Program-made: the position numbers and the translations under genes
Shown here: positions 1-12,151 of the stretch, piece after piece
How the letters are laid out: the number at the start of each line of letters is the position of its first letter
Numbering within the stretch: position 1 is the first letter of the stretch
The notes under the pieces: model-generated
Databases searched by the model: none
Told to the model about the DNA's origin: nothing
The model's input: the letters and a program-made list of their open reading frames with translations, nothing else
Source: Botrytis cinerea B05.10
Lineage: Eukaryota > Ascomycota > Leotiomycetes > Helotiales > Sclerotiniaceae
DNA length: 64,000 bases
Direction of reading: 5' to 3'
NCBI RefSeq assembly: GCF_000143535.2
Contig: NC_037315.1
Location: 372,001 to 436,000, forward strand

Positions 1-918
1 CTGAATGTTCTTTTTGGAGATGGCTCGGCTTCTTGCGATCACATGTTTTTAGTCAAATAGAGAAGCTCTTTTCTTAACAATAAAAAACCCGAGAATTAAG
101 AGTAAGTATCTGTTCAAACAATGAGGACAGGACGAGAAATTACATTGCTAGCGCGTAGAGAAAACACGACTATCTCAGCGCGTTCTTTCAGCGTCGAACA
201 AAAGTTTTCTGCCCATACAAACCTAGAAAGCGGTGGAGATTACTCTATTTGAGATCTTTCAACTTAAGCTTACTCTTGATAATTTATCAACCTAACTTCA
301 CTACACGTTAGCAAAAGTTGGGTTCCATTCACGATCGATGCGATCGAACTAGGCGACAATTCGAACTCTAATTCTCTCGTGAGAAATGAGAAGATGCACC
401 CGCCATATGGAAGCCAACACATCCACTTAGCCTCGTGGGTTCATGAATGATAGTTTCATTCCATGGAGGCTCATAGCTGCTACAGATCTCCAAGTGAAGA
501 TCATTTTTCCCCTCCATGCGGTAGGGTTGCTTCGCGTCTACCATATTTGGCAAGTTTTGACTAAACAGGCACCTCCTTCAACGAATCCTTGCAATGATCT
601 GGTTCCTGATTTGCATTCTGATAATGTGGCTCAACCTTTAAACGTTTGACACCAATCACGTTGCGTATAAAAACAACCACGCTGCAGAGTACCTGCAGGA
701 CATATATTGATTCTTACGCAACTGCGCCCCAGAACCGATAGATGGAAGTTTGCTATTTCGAAAAATGGTTCTAGAAAAAAGCTAGAACTGGATACAAGTA
801 CAAGTGAAGCACTCCCATGTAATCTATCTTTATTCCTTTATTCCTGATTCTTAACCATGCAATTCCTGTCAGTCCTTCGTTAAGACAATTTCATTGTCAT
901 CATCATTAAATCGCCAAA
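1..918. other. Gene-free leading stretch
   Basis: No credible coding region is seen. Short open frames on both strands have no recognisable family and no splice context. The last ~100 bases are presumably promoter and 5' leader of the gene starting at 919. Confidence 0.5.
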
Positions 919-1725
919 ATGGTGTACCAAATCAGACCCTTGCATATATCAAGTGAGGCGCCAGAAGTTGTTCCCGCGGAACAATCTCCGTACTTAACCT
1001 CACCCGATAAATATTTCGTTCGTTCATACTCAGTGAGAAGAGCATCGAATCATCTAATATCACCACTAAGTAAACATTGTGATAATATTCCTCTCCAAGA
1101 AGTCACATTTCCACCCCCAAAAAGAGCATACGATCTTGCGCGTTATTCACCTCCGCCAAAGCAAAAGAAAAAAATTGGGCTGGTACCAATTGTTCTCATA
1201 GCTGTGGTGTCTTTCTTAATCGGCGGGGGCATTGGCGGTGGTATAGGAGGATGGGTTGGAAAGCATAACCCCTCGAGGTATTTCTGCATGCGACATTGAG
1301 AAAGGACAAAACTGATCATAAGTGTTTCCAGCAAGACCTCTAAATCCGAATCAACGGGAACCTTTTCAGGATGTGCTCCAACAGCCACTGAATTTGTAGA
1401 CTCGGCTGGCTGTCCCAACGTCAACAATACTACCTATACAACACCAGTACCGAGTGTAGAGTTTCGTATAGCTTGTGCTATCGACTTGACTTCTTCGCCA
1501 GGAGAAGATATCGAACTAACCAACGTCACTACTCCAACTCTGAATAATTGTTTGGAATCATGCGCACAATATAATAACGGACAATGCTTGGCAGCTACTT
1601 GGATACAATTTTCCCCAAATCATCCAGAGATGAACTCAAAGTGTTTCTTCAAAGCAAATTCAGGAGTCCGCATACCCATGAATTCTACGGGAACGATAGC
1701 CACGAGTGGGTTTCGGATTTCCTGA
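919..1725 (+). CDS. Single-pass membrane protein with Cys-rich (PAN/apple-like) ectodomain
   Basis: Predicted exons are 919-1277 and 1323-1725 (253 aa). The 45-nt intron has a GTATTT donor, a CTGAT branch site and an ATAAG acceptor, and the phase-2 junction joins the two open frames. There is no signal peptide. The N-terminal ~80 residues are polar and end in a basic run (KQKKK, 81-85), followed by one Gly-rich hydrophobic helix at about residues 87-111. The C-terminal half has about eight cysteines, including an N-C-L-E-S-C motif and a later K-C-F-F motif, plus N-x-T glycosylation sites, which resembles fungal PAN/apple-like lectin domains. The expected topology is type II, with the Cys-rich domain outside. 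This shape is common in fungi and the function is unknown; a cell-surface carbohydrate or protein binding role is inference. Confidence 0.7.
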
Positions 1726-4700
1726 CATGGGCTTAATACACGATATGAGTTCTTGGAATACTTGTTTTGTTCTAATTTGATAGCTCGAGCTGCTTGGAAA
1801 GCGCTCACGATTCGCTCGCTTGTTGTCAATGGATTTTGCATGGTTATGGCGTTTCTAAAACGGTGCATCATTTTCACGTTCTATACGACTAGATTTCAGC
1901 GGGATGTTTGGGGTATCTGAATATTTGTACATTCGCTCAAGAGATATGAAGAGATGATGGAGAATTTGCTTTGCTTGCGGGCAGTTTAATTTTTAATTGC
2001 TATTTTTGTCTATCCTTTAATTGTTGTAAATCACATTGAAGCCATTATTAGCAGCTTGCGGGCGAGGTGGACTTATAAATGCTGCATTTAATCGAGAAGT
2101 TTGTGAACATGGAATCAGGTATGGGGAGAATCATTGAAAATCTGGATACAAAGTGGATACAAAGTGGTAACCACCGACCGTGTTAGCAATAATCGTTTTG
2201 AAGGAAGTACTGCCACATTGAAACTGCTCACAGCGTCACTATTCTGCTTGGGAGGAATTCACTATCTCGTCTATACAATTTCCCCCTCAAGATAGATCGC
2301 CTGAAAAATTGTCAGTCTCAATTCATCCAATAATATGACTTGGCTTACCTCGAAGGGCACCGGTGTAGTTCAAAAGACAAGCCAGAAGGTCATTTCTCGA
2401 GTGCTCTTTGTACTTGAAAAATTGCTTTGATCAGATTTTTGCGGAAGAACTGCTCGTAGAGACAGAGCTTGCTGGTCCTTTAGACAACAGTTAGTTTGGG
2501 CTCTGTGGTGGTAATGTGGTCAAATGGACCTAGCGTATTTATTTACCCCTCTTTCCAAAACTGGTTAGACCCATATCTCATCGCGTCGCGCGGTACTACA
2601 ACACGTCGAAAAATCGCCATCCACGATTACCCATTGATTATTACATCTCATGGCTAGTATTGATTGTCACAATCTATAAATCATTGCCTTTGTTTATATG
2701 CCGTCATTTTCCCGGCGAGACGTGTTTGTGCATTAGATGTTGAGTCTTCGAGGGAGCTGTGCAAATCGCGTCAACTTTCCAGGATTTCTGAGAAGTTTTC
2801 CAATTTATTACTGGCAGTAATCTGGGCGTATCGGCCGAGAGATTTATGTTTGCAGAATATGCATGTTTGTCATCATTTCTGTTGTTCTATCCCGCTATTC
2901 TTCTTACGCGCGTTGAGCTTCAATCTTTCCTTTCACGCCGTTTTGTTCGTTTCTTGCTAATAGTGCCCAATCTGGTGCCTCTTCATATTAAATGAAGACC
3001 TCTCATACGGCCATACTAGAATACTTCCTTTCTCGATGCACCTCAAGCTAAGTCTTGGGCATCTTTCCTACTCGTCTCCCCACCCATCTTCCTCCCTGTG
3101 CCTCGCTCGGCCGAACAACTTTCTCGAAATTTTGATGAAAATATTCGCTCGCAGCTAAGAACCTACTGTTACCTGCAACATCTGCGATATCATTACAATG
3201 TCGCTTTAATCAGCATACATGCCCCATAAGACTGGAGCAGGGTCAATGAGTCTCTACAATCTATACTCGGGAAAGTGGATGTTGATTGTTATGGACTGAA
3301 GAATCTGAAATATGTCGGCGGATGATATTCATATTGGACTGATCCTGTTAGCATTTTAAGAATTATCACTATGCTTCCATGAGAAGCCTTGCTAAGGGTT
3401 ATGTAATCTGCTCTGCGTCATCAGAAGTCATCATCTTCTCTTAGTCCGAAATCGGTCTCAAATTCCATGGCTACAGAAAAGCTGTAGACCCGACGATTCT
3501 TCTATTCTAGCATCAATATTACTTTTCGACTACTCTATACAAGTGTGACTAGTGGATTTTTACTTGGTGGATCATGATAACGAAAGGGCTCATATCATTT
3601 ATTGTGTAACATCTCGCGAACGCCAACTTTAGCCATTTCAGTTCATCCTCAGCCGATGCATCTTTCCACGGCTATTCGCAGATATCGAAGCTTCACAATG
3701 CTGCCACTGCTATAAGAATCAAAATGTGGTATCGGTAATGTATATCTATCATGCTTACGTTGGCCATGACTACTGATAAAAACGATTTGTACAGTCATAT
3801 CATCACATCGCGGAGTGAGGTAAGCACTTGCTAAATATGTACCCTTTACTAATAAGCCTTCTGGATATCTTCAAAATAGCTGATGATGTTAACAATCAAT
3901 ATCAGAGATTTACATCGGAATCAGCAGTTTAGCGAAGCGTATAACTTTCAGGAGCTCCCGTTGCCTGTAAATGGATGATATGAGGTATCTTGTTTCTTCA
4001 TTTGCCATTCTTGACAATTATCTTAAGAACTTACAATCACAATAATCCACTACTAGGCATAACTTGTAATTTCTTTCTTCTGCACATCATTCGAATTGGC
4101 CTGGGCGCTGGTCGCAAATCTGATGTTTTATATCACTCATATTGGATTTGCCACCAACATGCCGTGATTTTCTTACTCATGCGAGTTTACCTCATCATTT
4201 TATCTATCGGCTTTGATTGGAGTGTTGGTTTCCCGGAGCCCGGTTCGTTCCTTCTGAGGCTAACGGGCGCTCCGCGGTGTCCTTCTCCTTGCTCTTGACA
4301 TGGGGCAAGGGAAGCTGAGTGATGGCTTCAGGGTTGTAATCCTGCCCCACGTGTTTATTGTGCTTATTTCATATGCTTTTGTCATGACACTTTCTATCCC
4401 TAGAATCTTCTATACTCCTGAAATTGACATACTCGATTAATGTTGGGACAAAAGTATCCAAGAAGTCATCAAGATATCGAACCTTCTAAGTGTTTCCCAA
4501 CAAGTCACACGAATTACGCAGTACAATATGGATAAGAACATACATATACTATAAGCTTGGGCACGAAATCGAATTAACTATTGCATCATTTGTCGGATTG
4601 AAAAGGGGTCACCGAAATTCGTTTGATGTCAATTACTCTTCAAGACTTTCGTCCAATGTATGGTTGCTTTCAAGGTATCCTTAGAATTCCTTTCAATTGC

Positions 4701-5617
4701 CCCTGCATCAATTACTTATTCTCCCGACGGGCACTACAGGATTACACGATCTAGATGGTTGAAAACTTTATATCATCCCATCTAGAAAGCGCCATGCATA
4801 GAATGGTTTGTTTCATCGCGAACAAAATCCTTCGCCAATAACCAATTAATGGCTTCTGTTTAATACTTCTTAGTCAATCGTACTATGTTACGCGGTGGGC
4901 ACAAGAGACACTTTTGTTTGCCAAGAAACTTTTAGCCGGATCATGATATGATTGGAGTTCGTGAATTACTAAATTTGGTTGCACAACCATTGAAATATAA
5001 AAGTACCCCCTTGAAACGTTTACACTCAAAAATCCTATCAGATCTCTATTTGCTCCTCAATTTTAAAGTTCTTGAATCGGCGAATTCGAAGCTTAGAATC
5101 AGATCCTTTCGACCCACAGCCAAGGATGTGATATGAATAGGGTCCTACTGGGGGCGGCTAAACATCAATATCCCCTACGAATAAATCGTTTCCGCGCGTT
5201 TGTAAGGAGATTTTGTTTTTTTCTTGGGATTGCCTGCCTAGAGGGCCAATTTAATCAATCTCAAATCAGCCCAGTTCCACTCTCCCCGCGTTCGAAAGAT
5301 GCGGGTGATATAAATTTAAGGAGATCAGCATGGCCCACAGCTTCTCGATTCGGGTATCTACATTAAATTCACATCATATATATTAAGACTACTTTCCTTC
5401 AAATTTTGTAGCATATCATCTTTTCTGACGATAGTCTTTCTTTCTTCCTATTCTAGTCGCTCTCTACTTCTATATTCAATCCTCTCGATCTTTTCGATCT
5501 CTACGATCTCTACGAACTTTTGTCAATCCCTACTAGAGTCTGGACACTCTTTGATTGTAAATACATACATTCATACATTCATTCACAAATTTACTTCTTC
5601 CTTCCAAACTTGCAAAA
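1726..5617. other. 3.9-kb gene-poor intergenic region
   Basis: No recognisable gene. Open frames of 60-100 codons occur (for example near 2664-2960 and 3990-4298) but lack family resemblance, start context or splice partners. No terminal repeats or transposase signatures were seen. Most of it is AT-rich. The right end is the promoter of the gene at 5618. Confidence 0.5.
5434..5520 (+). promoter_or_regulatory. Pyrimidine-rich core promoter/leader tract
   Basis: A C/T-rich tract with a short direct repeat (cgatctctacgatctctacg) lies about 100-180 bases upstream of the ATG at 5618. CT-rich tracts just upstream of transcription starts are typical of well-expressed filamentous fungal genes. The role here is inferred from position. 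Confidence 0.35.
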
Positions 5618-6411
5618 ATGGTTCTCGCTACTTCTATTCTCATTCCTCTTTACCTCTATCCTACTAAAGGTGCTTGGACCTGGGTCACCAATGCCATTGC
5701 AACTTACCCATCCCTTCCATTCACCATCATTGTCAATCCAGACTCTGGACCAGGAGTTCTCCACGAATACCCAGAAGATGAATACATTTCTGGTATCACC
5801 AATTTGACAAAGTATGACAACGTCAAGCTTTTGGGATACGTGGATACCAGATTCATGGACAAGAGTACTTCTGAAGTTGACCAAGAAGTCGAGACTTGTG
5901 AGTAAAACTTTCCTAAAAACAGATGAGCCAGGAAAATACTAACCAAGAATTAGATAAATACTGGTCTACCTACACCAAAGCAAACATCGCCATCGATGGA
6001 ATCTTCTTCGACGACGCAGTCAACGAATGGACATCCGCCTCTTCCGGCTACATGACGGACATCGCATCCAACGCCCACGCTCTAAACCTCACTGTCACCT
6101 TCAACCCTGGTACCATCGCCGACTCAGAATTCTTCACCATCGCCGACAAAGTTGTTATGATTGAAGATGACTATTCGGCCTTCACTTCTCGAAAGGGTGG
6201 TTCGTTGAACAAAATCGCAGACACCCAACAAGGTCAAAGTTCGGTGATTATTTACGATTTCAGCGGTTCTCAATCTCAGCAGGATAATACCGTTAACTCT
6301 ATCGTTGCCTCTGGAGTTTCCGAGGTGTATATCACGACGGTTGAATATACGAGTCAGAGTAAGATGTGGACTCAATTCGTGGATGCGGTTAACAGTGCTG
6401 TGGGGAACTAG
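5618..6411 (+). CDS. Spherulin-4 family protein (GH135-like), copy 1
   Basis: Predicted exons are 5618-5897 and 5954-6411 (245 aa). The intron has a perfect GTGAGT donor, a CTAAC branch site and a TTAG acceptor. The protein matches the spherulation-specific family 4 fold: a PLYLYP start strand, an I-V-N-P-x-S-G-P-G loop, L-G-Y-V-D-T, then G-I-F-F-D-D (Asp113/Asp114) and M-I-E-D (Glu164). In the characterised family member Sph3 (GH135), equivalent acidic residues cleave galactosaminogalactan; activity here is inferred from the family. No clear cleavable signal peptide is visible, although the N-terminus is hydrophobic. The gene is 16 kb from a paralogue at 22266 with an identical first-exon length (280 nt). 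The 5' UTR is pyrimidine-rich and the ATG context (aaaaATGG) is strong. Confidence 0.88.
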
Positions 6412-7107
6412 AGTATTAGTTTGGAGGTCGGTTGTGGGGTTCAGTGGGGCGGGCGGAGGCGAGGGAGAGGGGGGAGACAACGTCGAGCTGGTGAATTGAC
6501 GGAAAGTTGTGCTTGGATGCTGGGGAAAATCCTTCTTTTCTTGTTTTTACTTCTTGGTGAGAGTGCAGGTTGGGTTTTCAAAAATAGGTGTGAGAAAAAA
6601 TTTACATATATATTCACACGATGGAAGATGAAAATAGCAGATTTGTGTGCGGAAAATGACGACTGCTTCCCGTGTGCCCTTGTGTTTCTTGAAACCACAT
6701 GCAATTCTTCTAGTTCATAAATGTGTCTCAAGTTTTTTTTCGTGGAAAGGATCATCTTTGGATTTCAATTATACCATGAAATTTCCACGAGTAAGACAAA
6801 AATCTTCGACTTTGCAAAGTGCAATAGCATTATCTCCACATGCTTTAATACATTTCTCTCAACATAAAGCAGTGAGCAAACCCACAAACAGAAATGATAT
6901 TAACCAAGTTCACTCCCAATTTCAATCTTAAGCCGACAAGATATGCGAACAGAATCCAACACCCAAACCCGCTACATCTTAAAAGAAATCCTCATCCATA
7001 CCCATATCCGTCTTATATTCACGAAACACACACACACACACACACCCATTTCTCAAGTCATCCCATCATCCTGCACAAACATCACTCCTCAGAATCAGGT
7101 CAGATTG

Positions 7108-7133
7108 CCCCCCCCCCCCCCCCCCCCCCCCCC
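7108..7133. repeat. Poly-C/poly-G homopolymer, 26 bp
   Basis: There are twenty-six consecutive C residues. G/C homopolymers this long are unusual in fungal DNA, unstable in replication and difficult to sequence accurately, so the exact length is uncertain. Confidence 0.9.
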
Positions 7134-7394
7134 TTCTCAATAGAAATCTCAACATCCATACCCCCGAACATCCCACTTGAATCCCGATTTTTCAAACATG
7201 TAAATATTCACTGATGTCCAACTTTCGATTTCTCAATAGGTTAACTAACTGTCTAATATTAATAAGATCATGATATATATGAAAGAGAATCATTGGATGC
7301 TCGTATTTAAATTCACATCTGATTCACGTACTCGCTTTCCCATTTATTTTCCTCTCAAGTAAATGCCTTCTTTCCATCTCGTTCCTGCCCATCC

Positions 7395-7412
7395 TTTTTT
7401 TTTTTTTTTTTT
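7395..7412. repeat. Poly-T tract, 18 bp
   Basis: Eighteen consecutive T residues lie about 280 bp beyond the stop codon of the sedolisin gene. It may be simple sequence or nucleosome-excluding DNA. Confidence 0.85.
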
Positions 7413-7687
7413 ATCATTCCTATCCATTCATTCTCTCCTTTCCTCCAGAATTAGAAACCCCAACACCAATATCTCAATATACTCAATCCAGCCCACGACC
7501 TCCCAGCGCAGAACAAGACCCCACACTCCTGTAGAAAAGAATATTCGTTAATTCATAGCTTCCATAGTATATGTATCTCTAATACAATAACATAATATAA
7601 AGACTCCCAAATCCCCCAAACGGAATCAGACCAGACCAAACCAACCCCAACATACCCGTACTCAATTCCACCCATCCACATCACCCC

Positions 7688-9886
7688 CTACGGCAACGCC
7701 ATGAAAACCTTCAACAGCTTCGCATAATCCGGGGTCCCCAACCCCGTCACCGGATCCCACCCACTCACCGCCTCAAACCCATCCGTTCCACACCCCGGAT
7801 TCCTCCCATTCGTAATATCATTCATGGCCGGCTGATTCGCATACAGCACCGGATTCACAAACCCGACACTACTCTTCCCCACGGCAATCCTCTCCTCATT
7901 GACCAAATTCAGCATACTCGCAAACGCAGGACAACTGGCACTCGTTCCGAACGCGAGCGAAAAGCGTCCATTGACCGCCGTCACATAATTGATTCCATTG
8001 GCACTCACATCGGGATACCCTCTTACCAATTTCGAATTATTGAATCGGTCCGCCCCATATCCCGGCGGAGACTGCGCATAATACGTCTCCATGGCCGTTT
8101 TCTGATAGTCCGGAAGCGGGAAAACATTCGAGAATCCGCCACCGCTGAAGATAACCTTCGACGCCGCGCTCTCGGGACTATGCACGGTGCTCCCGTTCAG
8201 AATCTGCGTCGCGCCTACACTCGTCACATACGGACATGTACCTGGGAAACTCGGATTGAACACGCCCGAAGACCCATTATTATACGCTCCCGTTTTGGAA
8301 TCAATACACTGCCCCCCATTTCCGGCAACGCCGAAATCGCCCGAGGAGTACAGGACCGAGACGCCCTGGAGCCCTAACTTCATGTATTCGTTACACTGAC
8401 GCATTTCGTATTTCGCGCCGAGATCAGCTTCGTTGGCGGAATACGAGGTCGAGATAACTTTTGTGCTTTGATAGCGTCCGCATTGGAGTTCGCCGGGAAA
8501 GCCGCCGGGTTTGGGATCCGGATATTGGCCGTCGACGTTGGGATCTTTGGAGTCGCCGCCGTCGGCCGTGCAGTAGGAGGCGTCGATTGCTTCGAGGAAA
8601 TTGTTGAAGCTTCCTCCCTCGACCAGATCGCCGACTTGGAAGACGGTGACTTGTTGTGGGTTGATGAGCGCCATGGCGAATTCGAGATCGAGGGCGCTTT
8701 CTCCGTTGAAGGCGAATGATTGGTTGGTTTGTTGTACGACGGCTCCGTCGATTAGATCGACAATTGGTACTTTATTCGCTTGATTGGGCGAGAATTGTTC
8801 GAACCACATATTTAAATCTGTCTGGAGAAAAGCCTGCGGGGTATACTCGACCACACCCATGGTATTATTGGTCGCGGATTTCGAACCCGGAGGGAAATTG
8901 TAAAGGGCTTGAAGACACGCAGTCGTGATCATGGTATCGCAATTTTCGAGCGTCATGAGAGCATTCTTGACATCGGCACCTTGTTTGGGATTCGACGCAT
9001 CTTCGGGACTTCCCATTTTTCCCACGGGGTTCGTACTCCCAACACCCATCCCATCTCTCTTTCTCCTCCTTACCTCCTCCGCCCTCCTATTCAACACTTT
9101 CAACGGCTCCGGCAAATCCCTCTCCTGCTTCACCTGACTCCTCCCGCCTCCTCCCCCAACCCTCCCATCAAACCCTACTCCAGGCGTCACAAAATCCACA
9201 TGCGCGCTCACCCCACTTGGCACACTATACTCTCCACACGCAACATGCCTGGCACCCTCCTCATGTTCCCACACAAAATACCTCGTCCTCAACAAGCCCT
9301 CCGCCTCCTCCGTCGTCGCATTAAAACTAATCCACGCCCCCCCTTTACTAACCCTCACCCTCTCCGGTGCAATCCCCGAGTCATGTAGCCACGCCCGCAC
9401 AACATCCACTGTTTCCTGGGACGGAGCAAACATATCTGCGATTTTGGACGCGCTCCAATGTTGACCGTAGAGCGGGGATTCGGGATGCGAGACTTGATTT
9501 AAGAATTCCTCGGCGCGGTGGAGGTTCTGTTGCGTGAGACCTATGCGGACGGGGAAAACGGCTTGAGGATGGAGACGAGCGGATCTTTTCCATTTGTGAG
9601 GCGGGGAGGATCTTTTTTCATGTACCACATGCGGTTTTTCTTCCCTTCTTTTAGCTTTCACCTTCCTTTCCTCTCCCCTTTCACCATCCACCCCATCCAA
9701 AGGCCTCCCTTCAACCCCTCCAATACTCCTCCCCCGCGGTCCATACGAAGTCATCCCCTCCCCATTCCCCTTCCTAACCTCACCTCCGACCAACGTTATC
9801 GTTCCCTCCGACGAAACCGGCGATGCACAAATCGCTACCACCAGGGTAGCGAAAACACTCATCCCAATCCCAAAATGAAACCTCAT
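7688..9886 (-). CDS. Secreted sedolisin-family (S53) serine peptidase
   Basis: Intronless, 732 aa. A signal peptide of about 26 residues (hydrophobic core ending in SPVSS) is followed by a pro-kumamolisin-type propeptide containing the Q-H-W-S-A-S-K-I motif, then a charged linker (~250-300) and the mature S53 domain. The catalytic set is complete: Glu396 and Asp400 in G-E-S-A-L-D, the oxyanion Asp517 in S-S-G-D-F-G, and Ser649 in G-T-S-A-S-C-P. A D-I-T-x-G...G-W-D-P-V-T-G-L-G-T-P-D segment near the C-terminus matches the calcium-binding end of the family. Family enzymes are acid tripeptidyl-peptidases or endopeptidases that digest extracellular protein at low pH. The coding strand is GC-rich with C-ending codons, suggesting high expression. 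Tripeptidyl-peptidase versus aorsin-like endopeptidase specificity cannot be decided from sequence alone. Confidence 0.95.
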   Translation of the reverse strand: MRFHFGIGMSVFATLVVAICASPVSSEGTITLVGGEVRKGNGEGMTSYGPRGRSIGGVEGRPLDGVDGERGEERKVKAKRREEKPHVVHEKRSSPPHKWKRSARLHPQAVFPVRIGLTQQNLHRAEEFLNQVSHPESPLYGQHWSASKIADMFAPSQETVDVVRAWLHDSGIAPERVRVSKGGAWISFNATTEEAEGLLRTRYFVWEHEEGARHVACGEYSVPSGVSAHVDFVTPGVGFDGRVGGGGGRSQVKQERDLPEPLKVLNRRAEEVRRRKRDGMGVGSTNPVGKMGSPEDASNPKQGADVKNALMTLENCDTMITTACLQALYNFPPGSKSATNNTMGVVEYTPQAFLQTDLNMWFEQFSPNQANKVPIVDLIDGAVVQQTNQSFAFNGESALDLEFAMALINPQQVTVFQVGDLVEGGSFNNFLEAIDASYCTADGGDSKDPNVDGQYPDPKPGGFPGELQCGRYQSTKVISTSYSANEADLGAKYEMRQCNEYMKLGLQGVSVLYSSGDFGVAGNGGQCIDSKTGAYNNGSSGVFNPSFPGTCPYVTSVGATQILNGSTVHSPESAASKVIFSGGGFSNVFPLPDYQKTAMETYYAQSPPGYGADRFNNSKLVRGYPDVSANGINYVTAVNGRFSLAFGTSASCPAFASMLNLVNEERIAVGKSSVGFVNPVLYANQPAMNDITNGRNPGCGTDGFEAVSGWDPVTGLGTPDYAKLLKVFMALP

Positions 9887-10668
9887 TACTTCCCTTGGAT
9901 GCTAAACCCGGAGCATCTGACTACCAAAAAAAAAAAAAAAGAAAACAAGATTCAAAAATAAGACGAAAGGAATTTCATTCACAAGTATCACCACGGTACA
10001 TTCATTGGTTTGGGAAAATAGCGACAAGCTAGTGTTTGCATTGGCTAAAATTTTGGATACTGAAACTATGGATGAATTCGATAATGAAATCGGAAGTGCA
10101 TTTTTCTTATTATAGATACAAACCAAGTGATTAAGCTCTTGCGCACTATATGCCTTATCCACATCATATAAGGCTTCCACGGATATGAGGTGACCCTTTT
10201 GACCATAAAATATGGATTGGAAGTTTTGAACAGGAAGCTCAAGACCAATCAAAAGACAAGCAAAAGCTTAGACTTTCGAGATTGGCAGACATTTGATAGA
10301 AGTCCATACAAAAATGGTTTCCAACCTTCTCGTGAAAACCATGTCTTACACGTGCAATGCACCAAGTCCCTTGACAACCAAGAGATCCAAGGTCTTGGAT
10401 GAGGCTGATGAGGATATCTTGGTGGTCAAGATCAAACCATTGACCTGCACGGATCTAAGAATGATCAAAGGAAGAGCTTGCGAAATGATTATTACCAGAG
10501 ATGAAATGAATTGATGAGATAGTGGATTCTCTTCTTGTATCGACAATTCATTATACCAATAAGCTGACGCGGTGAGTTCGAGGTCAGTGGATACTAAAAG
10601 CTTGTAACAACAACACGGACTTCAAACCACTGAAAGTAATGAACTTTGAAACAATCAAGATTCATAGC
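9887..10668. other. Intergenic region upstream of sedolisin gene
   Basis: This holds the promoter of the minus-strand sedolisin gene, with a 15-base poly-A run at about 9926-9940. A 66-codon ATG-started frame lies on the plus strand at 10314-10514 and is listed separately at low confidence. Confidence 0.5.
10314..10514 (+). other. Short ORF (66 aa), unknown, possibly a relic
   Basis: An ATG-started open frame encodes a hydrophilic peptide with an acidic D-E-A-D-E-D stretch followed by I-L-V-V-K-I-K-P-L. Codon choice looks more gene-like than the neighbouring frames. No family is recognised and no splice partners were identified. It could be a gene fragment or chance. Confidence 0.2.
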
Positions 10669-12151
10669 TCAAACACCACCAGTTTTTAATTCGGAATACT
10701 TCTCAAAGGTTTTCTTCTGAAGAGCACGTTGCTCATTGATAACCTTCCATAATTCCGCATTTTCTTTTTGTAACTTTTCTTCCTCGCTGGAGGACGAAGA
10801 TGTAGCTGTCATTTGAGGTTGAGCAAAATCAAGTAATGCTTTCTCTAGCATACCTTTAGGAAATCCTTGATACTCCATGGCTTGATCAAATGTCGTTGAT
10901 TTCTTGGTACCATTCAATTGGGCTGTGAATGCATAATTACCCTCGGCCAATTTAGGCTTAACTACGTTTATTGATTTTGTCGTTGGTGTCTTTGGGAAAG
11001 GAGATTGCATAACAAGGTTTGTTACGGGAGCATTCAAATCCGAGAGTTCTACCAAGAAAGCACGTCTTCCAGTATCCCAGTGTGAAATCTTTCCAGAAGA
11101 ATGTCCCGAAAACAAACTTGTTCCATCATAACTCAGCCCTAAACAGTGCACAGCACCAAGATTCTCTGTTGGTGGGGACCACACCGGCGAGTTAACTTGA
11201 ACTGGGGTATTTTGCAGTCGGGTATCATACAATGGATTGATCGCTGAGTCTGGCTGCATGAGTTCAATCATTTGTAATGAACCGTCTTCGAAACCCGTAT
11301 AAACAGCTCTGTCGCATGGGTCCAGTGCCATGCATAATGGAGTTGATGGAAGTAAGAATGTTCTTAGAAGATCACCCGTGTGGTAATTCCAAACAATAAT
11401 TGAATTGTCCTTGCTCGCAGATATGCATATATTTGATGTGCTGGAACTGTGACCCATGACGACGGAAGTTATGGCGGCTCGGTGGTTTGACAAGGTTCGA
11501 ATTGGCTCATGCGGTTCATTCGTATTTGTATGTAATGACAAAAGTTGTGGAATCGACCACACGTGGAGATTTGAGTCTTCGGAGCCAGTAATGATATTTG
11601 TTGAAGATGAGGCCATACATGAAACCGGTTGTAGATGTGCAGCTGATGTTGAGACTTGTCTACCTGTACAGACCTAGACCCCGAAAGAATTAACACAAAT
11701 GACTCCATGCATTCGCCATCGTGTCGCCATCAGTGTAGCCACGCACGAGGTAGCAATACCAAACGGCACAACACGACGTAAGCTGCAGATAATAGAACGG
11801 GCGAAAACTCACCTCCCACAGTATGACCCGCCCCTCGGCTGTGCCCAGTACTAAAAGATCATCGCCGACCAAAGTTAAAGTGTGTAACCTTTCTGGAAAA
11901 GAAATTAAAGCTTCTTGATTTCCACGCTCCCTTGAATAAACATGGACAACCGCCTTATCAGCTTGTGCCGCGAAAATATGGGTTGAATTTGCCGCGAGGG
12001 CATTGACTGCGGTCGAACTTTTCTTGAAATTTGATTCGATTTTCGGGGAAGGATGTAATGTGTGAATGTAAATCCCGATGTCTTTGGCGATGGCAGTATT
12101 CGCCGTTCTTGGCTGTGCTCGAATGGATGAGATGAATTGTTCGGATAACAT
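10669..12151 (-). CDS. IPI3: WD40 pre-rRNA-processing protein IPI3 (Rix1 complex)
   Basis: Predicted exons on the minus strand are 12151-11813 and 11673-10669 (447 aa). The 139-nt intron has a GTGAGT donor and a TCTAG acceptor at phase 0. WD40 blades are visible: G-R-V-I-L-W-E at the end of exon 1, D-S-N-L-H-V-W, D-N-S-I-I-V-W-N, a G-F-E-D-G-S-L strand and G-K-I-S-H-W-D. The C-terminus is a Glu/Lys-rich helix (Q-K-E-N-A-E-L-W-K-V) typical of Ipi3/WDR18. In yeast, Ipi3 with Rix1 and Ipi1 recruits the AAA-ATPase Mdn1 to pre-60S particles and is needed for ITS2 processing; nucleolar/nucleoplasmic location is inferred by orthology. The initiator ATG at 12151 is the first one giving the conserved L-S-E-Q-F-I start. 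Confidence 0.88.

Larger units (their letters stand above)
6412..7687. other. Convergent intergenic region with simple repeats
   Basis: This lies between the 3' ends of the spherulin-4 gene (+) and the sedolisin gene (-). It contains an (AC)n run at about 7026-7045, a 26-base poly-C run and an 18-base poly-T run. No coding region is supported. Confidence 0.55.

Noticed and set aside
3001..3030. Start resembling a 5S rRNA gene (CATACGGCCATA)
   Set aside because: Only about 12 bases resemble 5S rRNA; the following sequence lacks the conserved internal regions.
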